Below the pieces are notes generated by a model. It saw only the letters and a list, made by a program, of their open reading frames with translations, was not told the origin of the DNA and made no database searches. Both the position numbers and the translations under genes were made by a program. Source: Pezicula radicicola (Eukaryota > Ascomycota > Leotiomycetes > Helotiales > Dermateaceae). Taken from it: 64,000 nt of DNA. Where the stretch lies: positions 718,696-782,695 of the forward strand of contig PDUO01000014.1 of assembly GCA_003008705.1 (NCBI GenBank), written 5' to 3'. Each line of letters opens with the position of its first letter. Position 1 is the stretch's first letter. Below are positions 58,074-64,000 of the stretch, one piece after another.

Positions 58074-59445
58074 TTACTTATAAGTACTAGTAGGTCTCAA
58101 CTTCATCTCAGCTTTCGTATAAGCAGAATCAATCATAGCCATCTGCTTAATAGACTCCTCACCATCCATCCAAACACCCGATCCCTTCCTCCCTTTAACC
58201 CTATTAACAAACTGGTCTAACATATACCTATAAGTAGTCCAAGAATCTTCACCAGCAGCCTGACTTTGGTCCGACCATGTATACGCTTTCTTCGATTCTT
58301 TGGTAGTCCATTTCTGTACAATATTGCCATCTGCAGGATTCCGAATCGTGTGTACCTTTTCGATGTCGATCCTGTGCCAGACATGCGGAAACAAATGATT
58401 GTAAAAGGTGACAGTTTGCGCCATGAAATGTTGTTGTCCGGATCCTAATTCCTTATCCTCAACAATAACCTCTTTATGAACCGCCAAAGATTTCGGGAAC
58501 TTCATCGATGGTATTCTACTTGTTAGAAAAGCAAGAGGATAACCACCCGTGGCAGCCAAATCAGCATCGATATCAGCCGTTCCCCCATTTGGAAATTTCC
58601 ATTGTGCTTTAAACGCATGATCACAATCTTGATCAAAGCCCTTCGGCATCAATCTTGGACTTGCCTGCACACATTCCTCGGGTTCTGCTCTCATCATATC
58701 GCGTACAACTAGTATATTATATGTACCAAAATCCATCAGACTTCCACCAGAGAGGTCATATTTAAAACGTATATCGTCGTTTGGAAACCAGCCTTTAAAT
58801 AATGTCTGTGATGAATGTGCGGATGTGATGTTTTGGGGATCGAGAAGTGACATGAATGTTTGCCAGGCGGGGTGAAAACGCGTATGGAAGGCTTCGAGGA
58901 TTATAGGTGCGTTTGGTTGTTTGAGGAGATCGTGGTGGAATAACAGGGCTGCTTCGTTTGCGTTTGATGTTGAGGGCTTTTCTAGAAGTACGTGTTTTCC
59001 TGCTTTGAGGGCTTTGACTGCCCATTCGAAGTGTAGATTGTTCGGGAGGGCGATATATATAACGTCGATTGAGGGGTCATCGAGGAGATCTGCCGGAATA
59101 CCTGTTAGCTCATTGCCTATATTCAATGGGATCTAGCTACCAACCTTGATATGATTTATGTACAATCGGTATCCCATGCTTCTTAGCATACGCCTGAGCC
59201 TTCTTCTCGTCGCGCGCCGCGACCGCTGCTACTATAACCTCAGGATGATTCTTCGCCGGATTGATAACTGCCATTGGACTGAGCACAATGAGCAAAACTG
59301 TCCATAGTGATGGAGTAATGCAACCAACTCACGCAATATTCGAAGCACCGAGAAGTCCGAACCTCAGCGCGTCTGAAGATTTGGCTGGCGAGGCTGGGTT
59401 CAGAATAGCCCAGTTTCGGCGCAAAAATTGCGCGGTTGAGGACAT
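58074..59445 (-). CDS. Gfo/Idh/MocA-family oxidoreductase (D-xylose / dihydrodiol dehydrogenase-like)
   Basis: Three exons: 59445-59333, 59278-59145 and 59089-58074, for 420 residues. A start at 59517 would add 24. Intron A (54 nt) begins GTGAGT. Intron B (55 nt) has an unusual GTTGGT donor and a GCTAAC branch site, and joins HKSYQ to DLLDDPSID as expected for the family. Rossmann motif GLLGASNIA opens the NAD(P)-binding domain, followed by YIALPNNLHFEWAVKALKAG and the catalytic LEKPS motif, whose Lys is essential in relatives. The C-terminal half (GGSLMDFGTYNI, then WKFPNGGTADID) is the substrate domain. Known fungal relatives oxidise D-xylose with NADP or act on dihydrodiols; the substrate here is not certain. 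Confidence 0.9.
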
Positions 59446-59517
59446 GGTCGAGGGTGGCTCAGTTCCTGGTGGCAGATGTTCATCGACCAGATTTCTTGCT
59501 GATTGTGTGTTGAACAT

Positions 59518-60420
59518 GGCGTTGCTTCGAGATTAGTTATTTGTAACGTTATTGTGTTGCGACGTTTGTCCCAGAGTGAGCTCAGTGCACGCCTCACTTC
59601 CTCGCCGCAGAGCAGCCTCGGTCATTTAAACTGCGGCCGTTCTTCAAAAAGAAAATTGAAAAAAAAAAAAGGAACTTACGGTCTAACTGGATGTTCCTGA
59701 ATATTTCACGATGAACACTTCTTCAACATATCGAAATATAAGAATCGTAAGTAAGCTCAACGCTGCAATCCGTTCTAAGGTGGAGTGTCGTCATAGGTTC
59801 GTCACCATACAGAGCAACCGAGCTGGTGGGAGGTGTCGGAGTTTTGCTTACAAGACGCCAGCTCCCAGATTGCGACACAAGAATTGGCCACAAGCTATGT
59901 ACAGTTGGTTCCGTTAGAGGGGATAATTAATGCAGTCTTAATGTGTGGAGATCATGAATAAATTCCATAAAGTATATTCAAGGTGAGATGTACGGTCCCC
60001 AACCCCATTCAGCCAAAGTTTGGCAACAGTGATGTAGCACTGCATTGTTCAATAGATACACAACCTCCTCCCCCATAAGAATCGATCTCCTATCATTAAA
60101 TTCATACTACAGTAGTGACGATAACCACGTGGAAAATATTAAGAATCTGATGTAAGCCCTTGCTTCTCAAGGAGTTAGTCGGACTGCACGAGTATCGCCG
60201 GATGTGACGGGCCTCTCAAGGCCTTATTGTTGGAGAAAGCACCATATAAGTAACACATCTCTGATATAAGAAGCAAATATCCCAGATTATTATTTCCTCT
60301 CATCTGCTTTCAATTATTACATTCTGTTCCTTGCAACCTTGACAAGTTACTTCAGTCTCATTACTTGTGTCTTCCGGTCATCACCCATTGCCAAGACATC
60401 CCGCATACACACCTTTCAAG
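59518..60420. other. Divergent intergenic region
   Basis: This region separates the start of the dehydrogenase gene and the start of the PEBP gene. No gene is supported. A TATAAG at 60245-60250 could serve the PEBP gene, 170 bases ahead of its ATG. Confidence 0.4.
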
Positions 60421-61088
60421 ATGGAAACTTTCGAAAGAACAGTCTCCTACCTCTTCAAAAAGTTCAAGAACCTGGACGCCAAAGCCTTCATAGCCCAACC
60501 AGCCATCAAAACTCCATTCCCCGAACCCAACATAATCATTACATCACCATCCTGCGGACCTTCGGGTTCAACCTTCGACATCGACCACACTCAAGATGGA
60601 AAAGATCTTTTTCCTGAACTAACATGGACTTCTCCATCTCCAGAAACAGTCGAGTATTTGATTGTGGTACAGGATGTAGATGTCCCGATTCCTGTTCCGA
60701 TTACTCATGGAATTTATTATTCGATACCTGCGGAGATCATGAGTATTGGGCCCGAGAGTGTGATTAAGGAGGAAGAGGGAGGTAGTTTGAAAGGAGGGTT
60801 TAGACACGGTGCTAACTTCAGGTATGTCTCTCTCTCTCTTCCCGGAAGAAAGGAAAGAGAAATATGGTGATGGGGTGCTGATGTTTGGAAAGGGGTACTG
60901 ACTGGTCTGGTCCAAAACCATTAAAAGGTCACGGAACTCATCGGTATTTCTTCCAAGTCATTGCTCTGAAAGAGAAACTGGATGTGACGAAAATGAGTCC
61001 CCTTGCGAAGAAAGCTGAATTGTTGAAAGAAATAGAAGGGAAGGTCGTCGGATGGGGAAACTGGATTGGTATTGCAGAGCGTAAGTGA
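60421..61088 (+). CDS. Phosphatidylethanolamine-binding protein (PEBP) family
   Basis: Two exons (60421-60821 and 60893-61088) give 198 residues. The 71-nt intron has donor GTATGT and a CTGAT branch site, and joins GANFR to GTDWSGPKPLKGHG. Family motifs: PELTWTSPSPETVEYLIVVQ, DVDVP followed by THGIYYSIP, and GHGTHRYFFQVIAL (ligand-pocket GxHRY). Start Met60421 (METFERTV) is preferred over an in-frame Met at 60367, which would add a Pro/His-rich stretch. GTAAGT at 61082 is a perfect donor; if used, the end becomes GIAEPSAGA through an exon starting at about 61171. PEBP proteins bind phospholipid head groups and modulate kinases or proteases; the role here is unknown. Confidence 0.88.
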
Positions 61089-61242
61089 TTGGTCCGAACC
61101 GAGAAGGAATGTCATGGTGCCGTCGTAATACAATGGCTCCAATTGGTGACGTAGCATTTTCTTGTTGTAGCGAGTGCTGGCGCTTGAATAAGAATGCGTC
61201 CCTGGCGTTATAAGATTTCTCCAGAAACTCCAAAAGATACGA

Positions 61243-61572
61243 TTATGCATGTTGTTCAGTCTCGGACTCGGATTCCTGTTCTTCTCGCATCACTTCCTTT
61301 GGCATCATCACCATCCCCTCCACAAACCTCACCCCTTTCCTACTTCTTTTCTGTGGCTCCCCTTGCTTCGCGTCTTCTTCGTCACTTCCCAATTCGGATT
61401 TTGCGCAAGAATCGGCCTCTTCCTCCACCCTCCTCTTATACTCTTGGATTTGTTTGGCTCTCGCTTTAATCAAAGACCTTTGATAAACGTCTTCCGTGTC
61501 TTCTTCGGCGTATACAAAAGAGGGGAGATTGTTCTTCCTTTTGGGACGCGAATTGGCTCTTCGGAGGGCCAT
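61243..61572 (-). CDS. Small charged protein, function unknown
   Basis: A 109-residue frame with a biased, protein-like composition. It has a basic start (MALRRANSRPKRKNN), a likely helical segment rich in Arg, Lys and Glu (VYQRSLIKARAKQIQEYKRR), an acidic patch (SELGSDEEDAKQGEP), then KRSRKGVRFVEG and a Glu-rich end. It could be nuclear or RNA-linked, but no family is recognised. It converges on the PEBP gene. Confidence 0.5.
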   Translation of the reverse strand: MALRRANSRPKRKNNLPSFVYAEEDTEDVYQRSLIKARAKQIQEYKRRVEEEADSCAKSELGSDEEDAKQGEPQKRSRKGVRFVEGMVMMPKEVMREEQESESETEQHA

Positions 61573-63021
61573 TTCTCAATCTTGAGATGCGAAAAAAGTA
61601 AGGTGATGCTCGGTCTCCAGATGTGATGGCGAGATAGTGTGGCGGCGGTACAGAGCTGTGGCTGAACTTTCTTTGGTCTGAATCTGTTCAGCAATGGTGG
61701 TGCTTGCAACAGAAATTGAATTGATGATATATGCTGGAGTTTTGATTACTTTGATTCGGTGAAAATAGAAATGGAACTGGTGATGTCGGTGGTCTCCTAT
61801 TAAATAAACAACGATTGGAGAAATTCTTCCCATTAATTTTGTTGGGGACACTAGCGCCGAACGGTAGCAACGGAAAGGCCGGCCAACCACGGAATCGTCT
61901 CGAATGTCCCTGCGCTAGCGCGTTCGTTACCGAATTGACCTTCATCGCGCTCGAGATCCCCACATTACAACGTATCCCGCGTATTCCCCAACATTCCCCA
62001 TCCAACCAGAACTTTATCTCCTCCCCGTGTACCACATTACGAAGTATTCCCCAACTCACTCGACATGATCATGATAAGCTCACTCTATGAACAAGAATAA
62101 AATGGATTTCTCTGCTTTGGTGATCCAATCCAGAATTCTGGACGCCCTTTAATTTTCAGTGGGTTCACAAGTCAGTAATAAAAGTTGTGACAGCGTTTCG
62201 CCGTTCGTACGGTAGCATTTGTTGACTTCAGATAAGCCAAGCCTTTGCTTGTACTAATGCATATTTGAGTTGTACCAACGCGTCTAAGACTTACCTGCGC
62301 CATTTCTTAAAAACGCTCGGTAAGCGTCTTCGGCAAAGAGGAGAATTTTAAAGTGGTGGCAAGTGAGACGCACTTAGTTACCATTTACCCGAGACTTGCC
62401 TCTCGTTATACCTACTTATATATCTCAACGTTGGGTGCCTAGGATAGTAAAGTGGGGTCTATGAGCAGAGACATGACTACTCACGTAGTTGGAAAAAATG
62501 GAGATAGAGGGGGGAAAGCTAGACTGCAAGCACAGTAGGTTTTCCTTGTGTCTGCGTGTAAGAAAGTCTGAAACTCAAACGAGTTTTTCAAATTCATCTT
62601 TTGTTGCATTCTTCAAAGATGTCAACACTCAGGTAGATGCCGCATGCGGCATGTTTAGATCTCATACCGGAAGATATCGAATAAAGTTCGGAGGACTTGA
62701 GAATGTAATAGTAAACAAAAACATTCCATGAATGTGGTGGATAAACACTAGCACGTGACTACTTTAGTAGCTTGCTTAATTTGAGTAACTCACCTTTTTT
62801 TGGGGTTGCTAATACAGTATGCCTAGGTAACTTATTTAGTTTAAGTAGCTCACTTAGTTTAAATAACTCATTTATTTTAAACTAACTTACTTTAACAAAC
62901 TTCTTAATTTGAGTAACTTATTCAGTTTGAATAGCTTACTTGATTTAAGTAGCTCATTTAGTTTGAGTAAGTTACCTTCTCCGGTCGTTCCATAGTCATC
63001 GCCTAGTATGCCGATCATCGG
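61573..63021. other. Intergenic with short repeat cluster
   Basis: No live gene is supported. The last part (62770-62975) holds repeated TTGAGTAACTCA-like motifs. The region before is mixed-composition and quiet. Confidence 0.45.
62770..62975. repeat. Cluster of TTGAGTAACTCA-like short repeats
   Basis: Repeated blocks of the type TTTAGTTTGAGTAACTCACT, with TTAAGT or TTTGAAT variants, occur roughly every 20 bases, at least eight times. The spacing suggests a decayed tandem array. The same motif occurs at 6.78 kb, 7.3-7.45 kb and 17.89 kb. Confidence 0.7.
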
Positions 63022-63522
63022 CACAAAGAGGGAACGTCGAGTACCCTGTCTACTGCCTATTCTGCGAACGTCGGCAGAACAACGAATGTGACAGTACTAC
63101 CAACAAGCACTTTATAGAGGCGAGAGCCTATCCGTTCCCAAGGGATCCTAATGGGAGATATGAATTTCGCTAAGGCTTTGGAGTTTCTTTTATTTCAGAG
63201 CAACCTGTACAAAACCATGAACCAGACTGTAGTAGTCAAGCTTTCCAAATCCTTGATGATGATGGAAAGATCATATGCCGTTGGGGCTGCGGTAAGAGCA
63301 AGAAGTCCACCCATCTCAATCACATCATACTCCACGGGTAGTTGCATCATGAGTATACGCTCGATCAAGAAAGGTGTTTTGTTTGCCGTTTGGTATGTAG
63401 CGATACGTATCACTCGATTCATGACTTAGAAAGGCACGAGAATCGTATATGCAAAAATCGAACTCCCGCACAACTTACAGTAGCAATTGTAGAGCGAATT
63501 CCTTGCCGGTGCTGTAGCTGAA
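63022..63522 (+). pseudogene. Zinc-finger-like coding relic with two in-frame stops
   Basis: A single frame of 167 codons reads through with protein-like composition except TAA at 63172-63174 and TAG at 63340-63342. Visible are CLFCERRQNNECDS, HFIEARAYPFPRDPNGRYEF, IICRWGCGKSKKSTHLNHII and, after the second stop, CFVCRLVCSDTYHSIHDLER followed by HENRIC. The Cys/His spacing suggests two adjacent C2H2-type fingers. Both stops fit single C-to-T changes from CAA and CAG. The 5' end is not defined. The family is not recognised. Confidence 0.6.
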
Positions 63523-63626
63523 TATTAAATCATGACGAAGCAGAGGCAAAGTATGCAAAACATACAGTGAATACCTATGAATTACGGCCGGATGGCCCCT
63601 TGAAAATTGGTTCAAGCCCACTTTCT

Positions 63627-63997
63627 CTAAACATCCCATTCTGGTAATGGTATTATGCCTTTATAGGGCGCAACATATTGGAAGATTAATTCGCTATCGA
63701 GCGCTAGATTATTTCCACAAATGTTCAGTAATATTAGTTCCAGGATTTTGACGGCCTTATACCTAAGGATCTCGTCTAAAGTGTCTGGATTCATCCACCA
63801 TGGTCTCCAGAACATGTTGTTATGTCAGACTCGGGGGAAATACCAGGGGATACTCTTTTTAGAGCTCTTTCAGTCAAGAGAACGGCCATGATTTGAACAA
63901 TGAACAGCGTGCAATCGCAGACTATGAAGAGTATCAAGAGGTGTCGGCCAAGAATCACGTGTACGACCAGTATAACCTCATTTCCACTGCCCGCCAT
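63627..63997 (-). CDS. Partial or broken membrane ORF at the right edge
   Basis: Two overlapping frames are open. The upstream one starts MAGSGNEVILVVHVI at 63997 and has a long hydrophobic run (HLLILFIVCDCTLFIVQIM), ending at 63791. A second frame (63815-63627) reads FWRPWWMNPDTLDEILRYKA and LALDSELIFQYVAPYKG. They may be exons of one gene or a frameshifted relic; the beginning may lie beyond the window. Confidence 0.3.
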
Positions 63998-64000
63998 AGC

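Noticed and set aside
59518..59720. Open frames upstream of the dehydrogenase gene
   Set aside because: They overlap the probable promoter and show no motif; the longer start at 59517 is kept only as an alternative.

Overview
This window comes from a filamentous ascomycete nuclear genome. Genes have short introns (about 50-100 nt) with GT..AG ends and clear CTRAC/TACTAAC branch sites. Fungal-specific families are present (AA9 and AA11 polysaccharide monooxygenases, HET-domain NLR proteins, an Izh/PAQR receptor, a DUF1752/DUF3295-type protein). AT-rich, stop-riddled stretches look like the product of repeat-induced C-to-T mutation. The family mix suggests Pezizomycotina, perhaps Leotiomycetes; the class is an inference.

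Layout. 0-8.4 kb: 5' part of a PNPOx-like/flavoreductase fusion gene (minus, runs off the left edge), a four-helix membrane protein, a damaged small mitochondrial-type gene, a three-exon PAQR/Izh gene, and a second small membrane protein. 8.7-12.5 kb: a dead AAA ATPase and an AT-rich gene-free stretch. 12.5-16 kb: a four-exon AA9 monooxygenase and a complete but inactivated Tc1/mariner element with terminal inverted repeats and a TA target site. 16.4-19.5 kb: a five-exon CCCH plus CHY zinc-finger gene. 19.5-34.2 kb: a very large region in which no gene can be supported, rich in simple repeats and in a short ACTCCGTAC motif. 34.2-36.1 kb: a DUF1752/DUF3295-type regulatory protein, followed by another gene-poor 7 kb. 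43.3-44.5 kb: an AA11-type monooxygenase with an X278-like tail. 45.3-52.4 kb: an NLR locus, with an apparently intact HET-NACHT-ankyrin gene (minus) head to head with a broken NACHT-type NLR (plus) that has lost its P-loop and ATG. 52.4-57.5 kb: AT-rich island with a tRNA-Asp-like fragment. 57.5-61.6 kb: a membrane protein, a Gfo/Idh/MocA dehydrogenase, a PEBP protein and a small charged protein. 62-64 kb: short TTGAGTAACTCA repeats, a dead zinc-finger-like coding relic, and a partial membrane ORF whose 54 bp at the right edge recur at 6.5 kb.

The genes are not an operon or an obvious cluster. Common themes are secreted biomass-degrading oxidases (AA9, AA11), self/non-self recognition (NLR pair), and many relics with transition-type stop codons. 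Exon joins were checked only by reading frame, splice consensus and family continuity; no database search was run.
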